This document shows positions 13,101-28,100 of a stretch of 64,000 nucleotides of DNA, one piece after another. Source of the DNA: Anarhynchus alexandrinus. Its lineage: Eukaryota; Chordata; Aves; Charadriiformes; Charadriidae. The stretch is taken from positions 1-64,000 of the forward strand of contig VUYV01000181.1 in the NCBI GenBank assembly GCA_008711295.1, given 5' to 3'. The translations under genes were made by a program, and so were the position numbers. How positions within the stretch are numbered: position 1 is the first letter of the stretch; each line of letters starts with the position of its first letter. The notes under the pieces were generated by a model, which had not been told where the DNA came from, ran no database searches, and saw only the letters and a program-made list of their open reading frames with translations.

Positions 13101-16100
13101 AAAGTAGGGTGGAGACAAAAGGAAAGGAAAATACGTTCAGGAATTTGTGAAAAATTAGGATCCTCAATTTAAAAAAAAATAAAAAATAAGGGAAACAGTT
13201 ACTGGCCTGTCAGACATTTATGATATAAATCAGGAGAGTGGGAAGTAGCAGTTAGAGAGGTCGATTTGGGTGAGAAATTATTTTCCTAGGGCATACACAG
13301 GTTAACTAATGCGCCTGCTGGTTAAAAGCCTTTGCTAGTCAATGGTGAATTTGCTTCATGAACTGGAAGCCATTCACTGTGGGGCTGTGGATGTATAAGC
13401 AGCACTTCCAGAAAATTGAACCATTGGGATAGTGTTTTTTCTCTCTGAATGTTTGTTTTCCATGTGGCAAGGGTTTTGAGATCTTATTTTCAAAACTGTT
13501 TAATGCGACAGCTGGCTGATATTACTGGAAAATTTTTATTTCTCCTGGAATGTTTTTTTTATACCTCCTTTACTTGACTGTTGCATATGAGCTACCAATT
13601 TCCCATTTTATTCCATGCCTTTTTCAGACTGATTCTGCTTACCTGCCCAAGAAGTCCCGTCTGCCCGTTCCCTTAAAATCATCCAGACCATTAGGAAATG
13701 TGCCTTTGAACTGCTGTATGCAGGAGGCAGATTCACAACTACAGGGTCATACCAGGACACCTCATGAAGGTCTGAAAGCATGTGAAGTACGAAACAAACA
13801 ACTTAAGCCACAAACAAATGGAGAGTTATTATCGAATGAGTCTGTAACTGAAAACCTTCAAGAGCAGCCTGCACAGGAAAGCACATCAGTGAGAGGTAAA
13901 TAAAGAGCAGACACAGTGACTTGCAGTGCTGCTTGAAATAGTGGCTTCTTTTCTTGTAGTAGAAAGTAAAATCAGATCATTTATACAGATGTACAATGCT
14001 GCTTAATCTTGCAATTTTCTTGGGTAGGCAAATATATATATCTATATATATACACCTATATATAGATCTTGAAAAACACCTTTCTTTTCTTTTATCTTTG
14101 CCGCTGGAATGTAAAACAGCTTTGTATGGGATAGAAAGTGCTTTGTATATATGGCATAAAATATATAATAAATGACAGTTTCCCAGGGTGCCTACACATG
14201 CATGCATATATGTTGATGTTTAGGTAAATGAAAAATTTCCTTTATATGATGCCAAGTCTAAAGAAAACTATCTGTAATGGAGACAGGAATGTATAAAAAT
14301 ACAGTATTTGTTTATGCTGCATGAAGAAGTTTTTCCAATATTCCGCTGATCAGTCAAATCATCCGTGTCTGTTTCCAGTGTGGCTGGGTTAATTTAAACT
14401 CAGTTGTTGACAAAGTATCTGGATCAGTAAAGTATGACAAATAGTAAGGCAGAGAACAATGGGTGTTATATAAAGATTTGGAGTGGTAAAAAAAAATAAA
14501 AATGCACTTAGCAGTTAGATTCAAACTGAGTAGAGATGTAAAGGATAGGTGGGGGAGAGAGGAGGTGTAAATATAAGAAATAAGATTCAATAAAGAAGCA
14601 AGTGAGCCACTGTCAAACGCAGAGGTTGCAGAGGCTTTGTTGCTAATGATAATGTTATTGTGGGAAGGGACAGATATAGCACAACTTTATTGCAAATACT
14701 CAAGTTGATAGGACTACAGCAATTAGTTTTGGTAGGTGCAAAATCCATGGAGAATTCTGAGAAGGGAAGTACTGCAGTCCTGTGATTTCCTTTCCACGGT
14801 GATTTCTTTACCCTGGATAACAGTTGCACTGCACACTTAGCAATTCTGAGATTTGCTGCAATGGGAGATTGTGGAAGATTATTTTATGGTCACTGCTTAT
14901 ATTGAAGAAACCTTTTAGATTTTTCTCTAAGCTTAACATAAAACATTTAAAAATGCACTAAAAATTGATTACCTTTTACGTTACAAAGAGGACGTGCAAT
15001 ATTTATCTTCATTTGTTGGTAGGAAACCTTTGCAATTCACATTCTTAGTAGTTATAATTAGTTCAAGTATTTTAAAAATATGTGCAAACGCTGTTTCATA
15101 TGATCAGTCATGTTTGTATTACATTTTCAATAGTTGTTCTTGCTTAGATGATTTTCCTGTTCTAAATTGTCAGAACCAGGTTTGGCTTTGTGATTGTTTT
15201 TTTTTTGGTTGGGTGGGTTGGTTGGTTTTTTTGTGGAACTTTTTTTTTTACTAACCCCGCTTGATTTTTTTTCACTCCCTTACTGCCTTCTGTTTTACCT
15301 TCCCCCGCTATTCTCCAGTTGACTCATTGCTCAAACTGGGTAATAGTGAGGTCCAGGTCAAAGTACACGTTGATCCTGATGTTGATCCAAATAGGGGGGA
15401 CAAGAATGAATATGCGATGGACAAAAATCAGCAAAACTGTCAAGGTAGAGCATTTATATGGTATAGTATATAAAAAAAAGGAATCTTAAAACTAGTTTCT
15501 TCCGAGTTGTGAAAAATTGTAAATTACTGCAGATAATTGTCTCCTTTGCCATTATTTGTGGGTTTTAAATCTCGTTTTCTTAGCTAGTATGGATTAATTG
15601 CTCTAAAATTCCAAGTTCATCTTTTAAGGGTTATGCTTTCAGAAGGGCCACAGGGATTTATGAGTCTGGTTTCCAGTAAAAGTAATGAGTTGTATGCCTA
15701 ACTCTGATCTCTATTGCTAACGTCCTCACTTCTGAACTCTTCTCTGAATTAAATGTTTGTTACTTAATGGTTCTGCATCTAGTTATGAACTATTAGAATG
15801 AAGCAACTGAATGATAGAATTTTGCTTATCTGAATTATTTGAAGGCATTCAACTAGGTTGAAACCTAATGGAATCATTTAATGAAAATGTAAATAGGCTT
15901 AATACTGTGTATTACGTGTTTCTGCATCATCCATTAGTCTTTTTCGGGAGGGTTTGAATAACCTGGTTAACACGTTGTGTACAGAGGGTATGGCCAATTT
16001 TGTACTCCTTGGTCACATCATTAATTTTATTTGTATAAGTAGTTTCATTGCAGCCAGTCGCTTTGCAGGATTGTGCTCTTTGTGTGCCCTTTGTGCGTGT

Positions 16101-19100
16101 GGACACATAGATGCACAGAGTTTATTAGTTCTCCTTTAATTAAAGGGCAATGTTTCATTAAAAACTATAACCAGTATTCTAATCAGAAATGTTTCTTCCC
16201 TAATGTCTGGTTTTATTTCCTGTTTTTGTTATCTGGAATGTTTGCATGAAATTGGGATTGCAGAGTTCAAGTCCTCCTAATGTCTGGGGTTTTTCCATCT
16301 CAGTCTGCAACCTTCTTTGACATGTGTGTTACTGCAGCAACCAACTGGTAGAGAAGGAGGAGAAGCTAATGAACTTAAGTGCTGCATTCCCTTATTCAGT
16401 GTGTCTTCTTGAATTCGTACACCGGCATTTCATTGGAAGCATTTCTGTCCTGTGATTCTGTCACCTTTGGAATGACATACATAATGGGGTGCAGCAATAC
16501 CTGTACTGCAGAGAACATCATCAAGCCTTTATTTTAAATATGTTCATATCCCAGTATCGCAGCTTCTTTTTTTTTTGGCTTTTAGGTTATATTTGTTTTT
16601 ATTCTCTTGTGCTTGGGCTTGACTTGGTCCTTCATATGCAGCTGCTCCCCCCCCAAGATTTTGTACTGATTCAGAGCTTGAACCTGGGCATTCGGATTCT
16701 CCATGGAAACCAATCTGAAAGTATTAAGGCCTCCGCAAGATCAATGAATGACTCCCAAAAGGGAGGTTCTAATTTGTAGTGATCTTTTGCAGAACTAATA
16801 GGAGGGGAAAATTTAATTTACTGGTAACCAGAAAATAACCATTTTCTTAGATACTTACGTACAGCCCTCAACATACGCAGAACTTACAAACATAGAATAT
16901 GTGTAGGAATATAGAGCTTTTATTGGTCTGAATCTGGGGTGATTGCATTACTTATGAACAGCAAAGTCAGCTAAGGGATGTGCTGTGCATTCCAAATGAG
17001 TGCCAGTAAAACCTTTAACACCAAACATTTTTATGGATTTTGTTTAGAATGCATTTTAAAAAGTTATTAAAGACCCTTTTTCAAATTTTACTATTTTGTT
17101 GATAATCTTTTTAAAATTCCACTGACTTTATGCTCCAATTGGTTTTGTATAGATTTTTGAAGCGAGGAGGAAATGAATATTTAATTAGAAGTTTTAGGAA
17201 GAACCATTTAAAGTCATTGAGTGTACTTTTAAATCTCAGCGCCTTATGTTTGAGGTTATCGTCTTTGTGGCTGGAAAGGTCTGGGCTTCATCAGTGTCTG
17301 ACTCAGGACCGCATACAGCAAAAGTAGTGTTCAATCATTTGGGAAAAGAAAGTGGGTGTATTTTGAGTATTGTTTATTTGAAAGGTGGTAAGGGGATTGA
17401 AATATTTGATGTGCAAGTTGAATTAATGGGCAAATCATAGAAAGAGGTCAAAAGTCCAAAACTAATATTTTATGGTTTGTAATTATTCTGCATTTTTATT
17501 CTGTTATTATAGAAATAAATGAATTCATTCTAGTGCTGTTAAGAACAGAATGTCAGATAAAGAAATATTAATATTCACATGCAAGCCTCCTGTTTTTCAG
17601 AAATGCAAAGTCATCATAACATTAGCAACATGAATATCCAGTGCTCATTAAAAGAGATAAATGAAGAGTTTTATTCCATGGAACATGAGGCCATTGACTC
17701 AGCCACCGCATATTCAGGTTCCAAGTGCCCGCGTTCTCGCAAATTGAGTGTAACAACTGCAGATGCACTTGATGACTGTGAAGTCATAGATGATATAGAA
17801 GAATTGAAACAAAGAATTAAGAATATGAAGTCTGAGCTTGAAAAGTACAAAATGTTCGTGTTTAATTTACAGACCTCTGACCAGCTTTTATCGAGTGTTA
17901 TTTCCAATATAGCTTTGAGCGACAAAGCCTTGCCTGTGGAAGGACATGTTACACAAGTGCAAGATACAGCTGTGCCAGAAATCAAAACATTCCCTAGTGT
18001 CCATCAGCTGGTGGATTACGAGATCCATGCTGAACATAGGAATGCAGAGTCTTCAAAAGCACCTGATACATGGACAGGACAAAACTTTAAGGAACTACAA
18101 TCAGTAAATGAGGCAGAACTTGGAAAAGAGCAAATTGCAAATATGCATCTTGGTGAAGTGTATCATCTTCAGGACAAACTGAGAGAAACATCACCATCCA
18201 AGTGAGTAAAGCTATTACTGTTTCAGGTTCCTTTTTGTAAACAGCAATACCAAATAACATAGGAAGGGAATATGAAGATAAGTTTATACACATATGAGCA
18301 TGTTGTTATAGTAAAGACTAAATTTCACTAACATTAACATAAAGCAATTGAAACATTTATTTAAAAGATGCCTTGAACTACAAAACAGTATTTCTCTTAC
18401 AACAGAACTGTTCCTGATAGGCTCATATCATCCTCTGTAATAATTCTCTGCCAGACACCTGCGTCTCTCCCCACACCTCAGGTCCATAGCATCTTCAGCG
18501 TCTTTGCTGCAAGACATCCTCTCTTGAGCAAAGTCAGATCTCCTCAGGTTACTCTGTGAGATGGGCTTTTTCTGTAGTCAAAGTATTACAGTTTTCCATC
18601 ACTCAGTTTTTTTTCGGGTGACAAGTATAAGAAAATGGAACATCCCATTTAAGCTAGAAATGTTTCCGTGGGCAATTGGCTGACAGATTCATGCTAGCCC
18701 TTCTGTTTGTGTGACCACACTTTATGTATAAAACAAGAAGTGTACACTCTAGTTATAATTTATTTTGCAGTTGAGTCCCATAATGCCTTCCTTTGAAGAA
18801 TGTGAAAGTAGATATATACAGAAATTAATGAATGAAATTTTATAGCATAAGCTCATAAGCTGGAAAATCATTTATGGGAGGCTGGAAAATATCAGTCTTG
18901 TTTTTTGTATGCTAAGACTGGGGGCAGCATTTTGGCTGGCATATATACAAATCACAGATGGGGTCCCATAAGACTAAACCTTTTTTAACACCCCCCTGCC
19001 CCCTTTTTTTTTCCCTCTGTAATATCGTTATTGTCCTGAGGGCCTACAGAATGGCAGGAAGTACAACAAAGAAAGGTATTCATCCTGTTGGCTTTCTTTT

Positions 19101-22100
19101 GAATGCTTGAGTAGAAATATTTGGAAAGACTGAGCAACCACCAACATGGACTATTGTATATCTCTTAGTATTACTGTCATAAAATACAATTGTGCCACAT
19201 AGTACATATAAATTTACATACCTTGAAAATATACCTCATCCATTTTACAAAGGAAGGTCTAACTGTGTAAATTAAGGAATGAGACAGTATGGATTGCTGT
19301 AAAGTTTTTATGGCCACTGTCTAGGACAACTGCATGAGTCACAAGTGACAGATCCAAAATGAGTTATTCATTTCTTCCTATACAAATGACAATAAAAATT
19401 CTGTAACAACCCATACCATCGTAGATTTTGTTTATGCCTCGTATATTGTTTGATTCTCTGCATCTTTTCAGATCCTCTCCCTTTTTCTCTCCACTAATGT
19501 ACGATTCTGTAGAAGGAAGTGTATCCGTGATACAGACAGTGGCAGTATAAAGGGGATGCCTGTATTTGCAAGTGCAGAATAAATTCACTTGATCTGGGAT
19601 GAAATTTATATCCTGGCTTGTGGAGTACAAGAGTTTGGACACTACAGTGGTTGTCATGGTCATGTCTCTGGTAATAAAATAATAATATTAAATACAAACA
19701 AACAGACAAAAAAACCCATACAGAGACGTGTGGAATTATCAGACTGGGTGAAACCAGCTTAGAAAGTCCAATATTTTGCTTTCAGAAAAGGGACAGCTCC
19801 ATGTTGTCTTTACTGAATCAAAAGAAAAAAACCAGTCAGGAAGAATATGTGTATTCTTAAAAATTCTTTTAATGTATTCATTCTTATTTACTTTAATTTG
19901 GCACCTTCATACAGACAAACAAGTTCATCATTTTAGTTTCTGCCCATCTTATAAATGAAGCAGTTAAGTGAAGGATAATAACGCACAAGTTACGCTCATA
20001 AATACAAAACTTAACAGTTAGAGACAATACATTTCTCATTGTGGCTGTAAAAGCATTTTAAAAGAAAATTGAGTCCCATAAAATTATGGCTTAGGAATAT
20101 AAGTTTAATTCACTTTTTATTTATATTTAAATGTTATTTATGGTCAGAAAAGGACTTTAAAGATAATTTCATTTTCTCAGATATGATTCATTAGTTCATT
20201 CACAAGCTCAAGAACTCTCCTTTCAACGCCGACAAATTAAAGAGATCCGCAGTGGTTATATCGCTTACCATCAACATCTGACGAGCCTTATTAAAGCTTT
20301 TGAGGAACTGCTTCAAGCCAGTGATGTAGATTATTATGTTGCTGAAGGCTTCCGTGAACAACTGAACCAAAGTGTACTATTGTTTGAGAAGCTAGAAAGG
20401 AAATTCCTATATGGTAAGCAGCAGTATTTTTGCTTACTGTCTGAGATGTATTAACGTTCTCGAAATTTGGATGTGGGTTTTTTTTCTGTTTTTTAGTGAA
20501 AAGGAAGCCTTACTTCCTCATGGTTGCTTTTAAATGATTTATACAGAGGACTGTCTTGGAAGATAAAATTTTAGTGCTCCAAGAAGCCTGGATTTTACTT
20601 TTGTAGTTGTCCTCTGTGTTGACACCTTGCATTTTGAGTTGTTTATCTTAGCACGTGCATATTTTAACTGTTCAAAATATGGTGGTTATAGTATAGTAAA
20701 AGATTAGTTACAAGTAGGCTTTGGGATTTTCTATTTCAGGAAACAGCCCAACTGGCTTTGTTGAGCCTAAGCACCGGATATGTCCATTGAAGGGTTCCCA
20801 TGGGCATGGTTCACAGTTGGTTTTTCACACCATCTATGTTTAACTAAAATGAAAAAATTACAGGTTCCTGAAGTTTTTCACCTAAAGTGCAGTTGCTTGC
20901 AAGAAAGGTAAATGCAGGGCAGAGATGTGGGCTGTGCTTTTAGAGTGAAAGAAGAAATTATCGTAGAGTTGTCCATCTAGGCAATTTTCTATGGCCAATG
21001 CCTTTAAAGAAAGTGCATGGAATCCTGCGTTGGACAGTTGGAAGATAATACCATGCTGATTTGCACATTATTGATATTCCTGTAGAAACAACACAAGTTA
21101 AATTTTATACATGTATAAAATCATCTGTCACTGGATACACCAAGAAAAAGAGCCATAGACTTTATGGAGAAACCCACCCAAATTAAAGTAAGGGGGGAGA
21201 AAGGGAAGATCTGTTTGGTTAGAAGGCAGAGGAGAATAATTCCTTTCAGATTTTGAGCAGCTCATGAATTTAAGACCCTGTGGTATTGCAAATTGGTGTG
21301 TATTTGAGGGTTTCTGTAGGGCATAGTAGTAGAACAAGAGCCTCCTGAGCTGGGGTCCTAGGGAAACTCAACCAGAGCAGTGGTGTCCTGATGTTAGAGA
21401 AACCGAGTGCTGAGTGGAGTGTATACCCAGGAAAGGACATTCTGATGCGTACCAGTAAGCAAAGCTTTTTTAGTTATTGGTGAGAAGTGGCTTATTGGCT
21501 GAAAAACAGGAGCTTACACACCTTAAAATGCTTTTGTCCTTTGACTGTTTGTCCCAGCTGCCCCACCTACTGTTTGGCAAAGCATTAAGTTGGAAAGGCA
21601 AAGCCTTAAATGCCTAAGAAGTTGGACCATATCAGGAGATGTATTATTCCTAACACTTCTAGTTATTTTCCTGAGACCTGCATCTTGCTACCAAATAGTC
21701 TAGTTGGTTAAGAAAAGCATGCTATCTTTCATAAGAGAGAGCTGAAATGCAACCATGTTTTGTAAAATTAGCATCAAAATCAACATTTGTCACCTGAATG
21801 AAGAGTATATCATGCTTATTGCCTCCAGGCTGTAGTTTGAAGAAAGTCAGCAGCAAAGTGATGGAAAAGGGGTACTAACACGAGTGAAATTCATCAAGAA
21901 AGACCTTTTCCTATCGTTGCAACTGTTGGTCTTTCTCACCTAAACAGCTAGCAATACTTCCACAGATGTCAGCTGCAAAACCGACATCTTCAGCAAAACA
22001 CTTGAGGTGGCCTGAAATAGGGACCCCAACCCCTACGTCTTCCTGAAATTGGCTCTAGAAGATCACTTTGTTGAGAAACGTTCCGGGCCCGGCCATACAG

Positions 22101-25100
22101 TGATCTGTATTCTGCCTTTCATTAAAGATAGCGGCAGCATGTTGCAGTTTCGATTGCTCATATAAAGGAGTTGTATATGAGAAAAAGGTAATACGCCTGG
22201 TGTGTCATAGCAGTGTAATAAAAGATTGAGTGTATTCAATGATTTCAGTGGCTACAGGGATTCCTTGCATTACAAATGAGAAGACTGTGTAGTGAATAAA
22301 CATTAAACGCCTTTGAAAAAAGAACCCCAAACCGACAGATGGTATCCTATATACTATGAAAAGTCACTGACAACCGAGACAGTTCGATATATCTAACACA
22401 ATGGTGTTGTGTTGAATCACACATTAAAATAAAATGATGTTTGTAGGGTTATAAAGAACATCCAGCGTACTAAGAATTGACTGTAAAGAAAAGGCATAAA
22501 CAACCGTCTGTCTCTGCGTTTCCGTCCTGACCTTCAGTTCATTCCCCTGAAATTTCAGCTGTGCAACTCTTGCCTGCCACTTTTGCTTATTTGCACAAAA
22601 ATTTTCAAATATGGGGAGCCAAGGTGACACCATGAAACTCTTCTTTCCTTCTTAAATTAGCGTCTGAGTCCAGGTCTCTTGCACTGAACTGTGCTTGTGC
22701 TCACACACTGTACCACTGAGAATATTGCAGGCAAAATCCGGCATATGCCCCAGTGTTAAGGATAACTGGTTCGCCTGACTCGGGGTGGACGACATCCAAG
22801 CGAGATGGAATTGCTTTTGTATAATTTTTATTGAAGAAGTAATGGCATGTTCTCATAATCCTTTTGCCATATAGCACAGTATTTTACATCTGTATGCTAA
22901 CTAAAACACCAAGGCTGTAAAATCTGGCACCTGTGGTACCTAGTAATTTTTTTTGAAAGCCAGAGAAAGCTATTGCTTCGTTGCTGGGCTATAAATAGTT
23001 TTGCTCATGTGCAGCGTTTGACATTAATACGCAGTGTGTTGAGTATCTGTTGACTTCTCTAATTTCTCATTAATTTACCATTCTGTATTTAATTAGTTTA
23101 AGATGGAGGGCAAAAAAGTATAATTCTCAATATCTGTTTTTAATCAGATATTTCTGTTTTGCAGGAGAATCAATAGGTACAGAAGTTACTACACTTTATG
23201 AATTAGCTCAAAGGTAAGAGCACAATCAAATGTTTATCGAACACATGGTTGTTTGGTAAGTTGATAAGGGTTGCTACGTATTTTGTAGCATAACTTCCAC
23301 TGGTTTTTGGGAGGGCTTTGCTTATGCTGCCTGTTTTATTAATGTCCATTTTGTTAATAAAATATCCATAGAAAACAAATTAAGGCTTTTTTCCCCACTT
23401 CTCAGCAAACAACTGAGATACTGAGAGGAAGCATCATGCTACCAGGATTGTTCCTTTCATGAACAAACAAAACACGCGCCATAATGCACTGTTGTGTTGT
23501 TCAGACATTATCCTAATTGCAGCTTCTAGCAGGGATAGTCAGCTGCCTTTCTGTTTCTGTGACCTTGGGGCTGGCTCAGGATCACTGAAGTACAGTGCTG
23601 TTGAACTTCATTCTCAAAGCACCCTTACGCTGAAGGTGAAGAGAGCAGGTGGTGTTATGCTGCATATGTTGGTTTTATGCCAGCCTGGGATTTCTCTGTG
23701 CTACGGAAATCCTCACCTGCCGGTTCAAGGCAGCTTGAGGTCCCCTTAACGCGAAGGTGACTGCCTAGCGCTGGAACGCGAACACTAGGCTGGCAGTCGT
23801 TGATTATTCCTGCTGACTTCAGTGAGGTCGGAATTTCAGTCTTGATGTACACCTCTGGTGTGTAGTGGTTTGTCATGTTCTGTCACGTAAATTCACTTGC
23901 TTTACCTGTGTCCTGTAAGTTTGACACCATGCTCTCTGTTCATGTTTCCGAAGGAATAAAATCATTTTTAAATTTTGAAATGTTTTGTTTGGCACAAAAG
24001 GGATAACGAGAACACCACCACAATGTACCAGCAACTGAAGGATGAATCACCCGTACCATCTGCTCTTCATAGCTTGTCTGACTTTGATTTGTCAGAGAAG
24101 TCGTCTCTTGGATCACCTGAGCACAGGCATGACCTGGAAGGACAGCATGGCACAATGGCGCTTCTGCCAAACAAGTTTCCCCCAGGTAATTTTTTTCCCA
24201 CTGAAGATTCGCTAGATATTGGGAAAATGTGATAAATAAGACACAAGGGAACTAATTAAGAAATAATGAAGAATGTTTGTCTGCTACAGCTTTCCAGTAT
24301 CTTGCATAATCATTGCAATTTCGGTAATAAGGCATACAGAGATGACAACGATTTGAACTACCTCCGATTTGAAACAAAATTAACTATGATATTTTGTGTC
24401 TTTGTTGTTTTAGACTATCATTTTTACAGTACTCCAGACGGTTTTTAAATAGACGAGTTATAAGGGGAAAATAGACAATTGTCAAGAGATTATTACATCG
24501 AAAAAGAGAGATTTTCTAATTTTATAAAAGCCAGTGTTGTGTTTCCTTGAGAATTGTAAGTGCTGCATAATTAATAAGTGGTGTCATGTTTGACCTGGAT
24601 AGTTTCGCTAAGCACAAGTGATGCTTGCAGTAGTTTGTTATAGGCAGCGATGAAAATTTAATAGCTGAGATAGCACATACTGTTCAGGAGAAAAATATTG
24701 CAGAGTAAACCAGGAGTGTATGACATGGATAAACTGACAAATAAGATAGTGACAGTTAGAACAGATAAGTTCCTGAGTAAAGCTGAAACTTACAGCCAAT
24801 GGAAGAAAAATTGTAGAATGGCAAAGCAAGAAGGAAAAGGTACGGTAATGAAACTTGATAGAACAGATTTATTTATTATGTTATGCATTGTGTAAGTCAA
24901 AGTCAAATTTATATCTGAGTTACTCTGGTAAGCTTCCTATTGTTATAAGGAAAAATGTATACTATTGGTGCGTCGAGCCTGAATGTGAAGCTGCATTGCA
25001 GAACTTTGGATTAATTTCCCAGCACGGGGAACATTTTAACTAGATAAAATTGTTATCTACTACAGTTTTTGTAGGAAGAAGAAATTTAAAGAACCTTAAA

Positions 25101-28100
25101 ACTGGACCATTGTTTAGGTTAAAATGTAGAGTAGGAGTTTTCACTAAATGCGCAGTTTGGGGACTATATGGTAAATGACTGTTGTGGAGTCAGATATTTA
25201 AAGTCTGCCATTTTGAACAGCTCTGTATCATTTTTTAGTATTAACATACATTAGATTTGACAGGAGTACATGGTGTAAAGGAATACAATCATTTAAATAA
25301 GAAGTGGTCTCTTGGTTTATTCAGAGTTATTAATGGAGCATCTGCAAGAAATCCGAATCCTGAGACAACGTTTAGAATACTCCATAAAAACTAATGAGAG
25401 ACTGAGGAAGCAGCTTGAGAGACAAGTAACAGACAAGGAACTAGATGAAGGTAAGAATTTATTTCATGACAAATTAAATCCACCTTTCCTGCTTAAAGCC
25501 TGAGGGATCAAATGCTGCTGGAAATGTTTTGTGTGCTTTTTTGAATAAACCCCACCCCTTTACAGTTGGAAAATGATGTGCCTTTCTCTGAATACTGCTG
25601 TGTCTTGAGGACCGTCAGCAGACACAGCTTTTCCATGCCTGTAGAGTGGCGTAAATACAGATCTACTGTGCCTCTTCTGCTATTGCTTGAAGCGTATCCA
25701 GTACTGATGCACAAATCTTTTATGGAATACAGGTATACCACGTACCCTCAAACCTACAATTGCACATATCGCTAAGAGAACAGGACTACCAGGTGGTTTT
25801 ATGACAGTTGATGATGCTGTAGTTGAATTTCATACAGAGTATTGAAAACCCCTTCTAGTTCTGTTTCCAGCAAACAGCCTGCTTTCTTGTGTGTGCCTTT
25901 GGGATACCATTATTGTTGTAATGGTCTTGGATTTTAGGATGTCAGCCTCTTTTAATTCTCTGCCACATCCAGCCGGGGGCAGTTGCGGGGAGGAAACCTA
26001 TTTTATCAACATAATTTCACTGGGGCCTGGGCCCAGTAGGAATAGAGGAGGAGGTGCTTTGCTCTAAATTACATTGCTGCCATTGATCCACAGTAGGAAT
26101 TCTGTGGAATTAGCTTTCCTGCGCCTGGGCTGGTCAGTACAGCACCACTGCTAACGGGACCGGTGGAGCTGCCTTCTCTGGAATTTTCTGACTGCTTTAA
26201 CGCCAGCTTGTGTTTACATACAGGGACAAAATATCTGTAAGACAGAGCCTGGGCCGTGGTGTTCAGCTTGTCATTTGAATTGATTAGTGTGATAAATGTG
26301 TTCTACACAAAATGACATCGTGAGTTTTTAATGAGAAATACCTGACAGAAACTGATGGACATTTTAACGTAGAGCTGGTTTTCATTCCAAAGTAATATAA
26401 AGCAGTGGATGAAAAATACTAAAAATAGGTATGCAAATTCAGAGTCACTGCTCTCTGTTGCTAGCGTTCAGCATCTTTGAAAGTGAAGCTCTGTGGCGTG
26501 TTTAAAACTTCTCACAAGAGGGTAGCCAGGCTTTCGCTAAGGGTGCTGTTGTAGCACCTTTTCGAGCACACCATACCAGGCATACTTTCCTACGCTTTAC
26601 TCTGTTCTTGCTCTCCTTCCCACATTATCCCCCATAGGACAATTGATTAATATGCAATATTACTCAGAGTGGAAGGAGGCAATAAATATGTACATGTTTT
26701 CCTTTTACTCAGTTTCACTAATATTGACATTAGATTCATTATGTTTTACATCATCCCCGTGATCCATTTCTGTTGTTGTTTAAATGGAGACTACCTGCAA
26801 ATGGCAGCTTGCTTTCAGGAATAATTTACAGTGATGGAAAGGTGTATAAAAAGCATCCATTTCATTCATGAAGTATTTACGCTGCTGGAAAGGCATACTG
26901 TTCTCGTGAAATAACCACACTGAAACACTTCCAACTCTTTTACAGCTTCATAAAGATTCTGGCAAGGGCATCCATTAATGCAGTGAAAGTATATTTTCTT
27001 TATAAACTGTCTTATGCCTTCCATCTGTCTTCTTGTTGCCTTAGTGCATCTACCAATGCGTGGAGGAGAAATTTGGAAAAGAAAGGAAAAAAGCAACTAC
27101 CTGTTAGAACAGCTCCTCTTTGTTATTATGTTCTTTCAGTGCTTCCTGTTTTTCTCCGTTTTGAAGATCTCTTTCATTTTATCAGATATATGTATTCTCT
27201 CTTCTACTAATGATGCTATTTTTTTTCCTAATAGATGGGTCTTTTTTGACTTTCGGTGTAAGAAGAAGTTCCTAAGTGAGGTTGAAGCAGATTTTAGCTT
27301 TGGGACATAATAATTTAAAACAATTTTTTTACTTTTAACTTAATATCCTTCGTTTGTTTTCCTTTAAAAAACAAAATCAAGTTGTAACATATTTAATTGT
27401 TCACAAGAGCCCATTATTGAGTTGTTTGTGCAGCCAAAGTCAGTGCATAGAATGATTCTTGTCTGTTAAATATTATATGGATGTATATACACACATCTGT
27501 CTGCTATTTTTGCCATGGTATTTTTAATATTTAGATTCTCTAAGTATTTAAATGCCTCTGGGCTTCTAGTATTCTATAAATGACTCAAGTGCTGGTAATG
27601 ACTACATCGTTACTGCAGAGCTGAGGTTTGCAGTGCAACTAGAACTAAAATAATTGCTTCAATCATTTCAAATGTTAGGCTTCAAAATAAAATCAAAGGT
27701 TTAATTTTGAGTTTCCTAGGTTTCAAATGTTATTAATGGCAGTTAACATTAAAAGGGGGTTTTGTTTGCTTTTTTTTAACCCGTAACTAACTAATGTATC
27801 TATTCAGACTTACCTTCAGCTTTAACATGCCTTTATTTTGCTCTACCTGGGAATGAATATTTCCTTCCTCTTTGCTGTGATTTTCAATCGTGCTTGTCTT
27901 TCAGTCAGTGTTTCCTTTGAAATCTTCAAGGCACTCTTCCTTAGCACTCACTTTTTCAGCACAAAACACAATGAAAACTCAAGTGTATTGCAATTGTAGG
28001 CCCTGATGCTCCACTTTACTCCGGTCAGATGGACCTTTGCATCTATGGAGAGCATAATTGATGTCAGCAGGGCTCTGCACAGAAGTAGTAGTCTCCGTAG

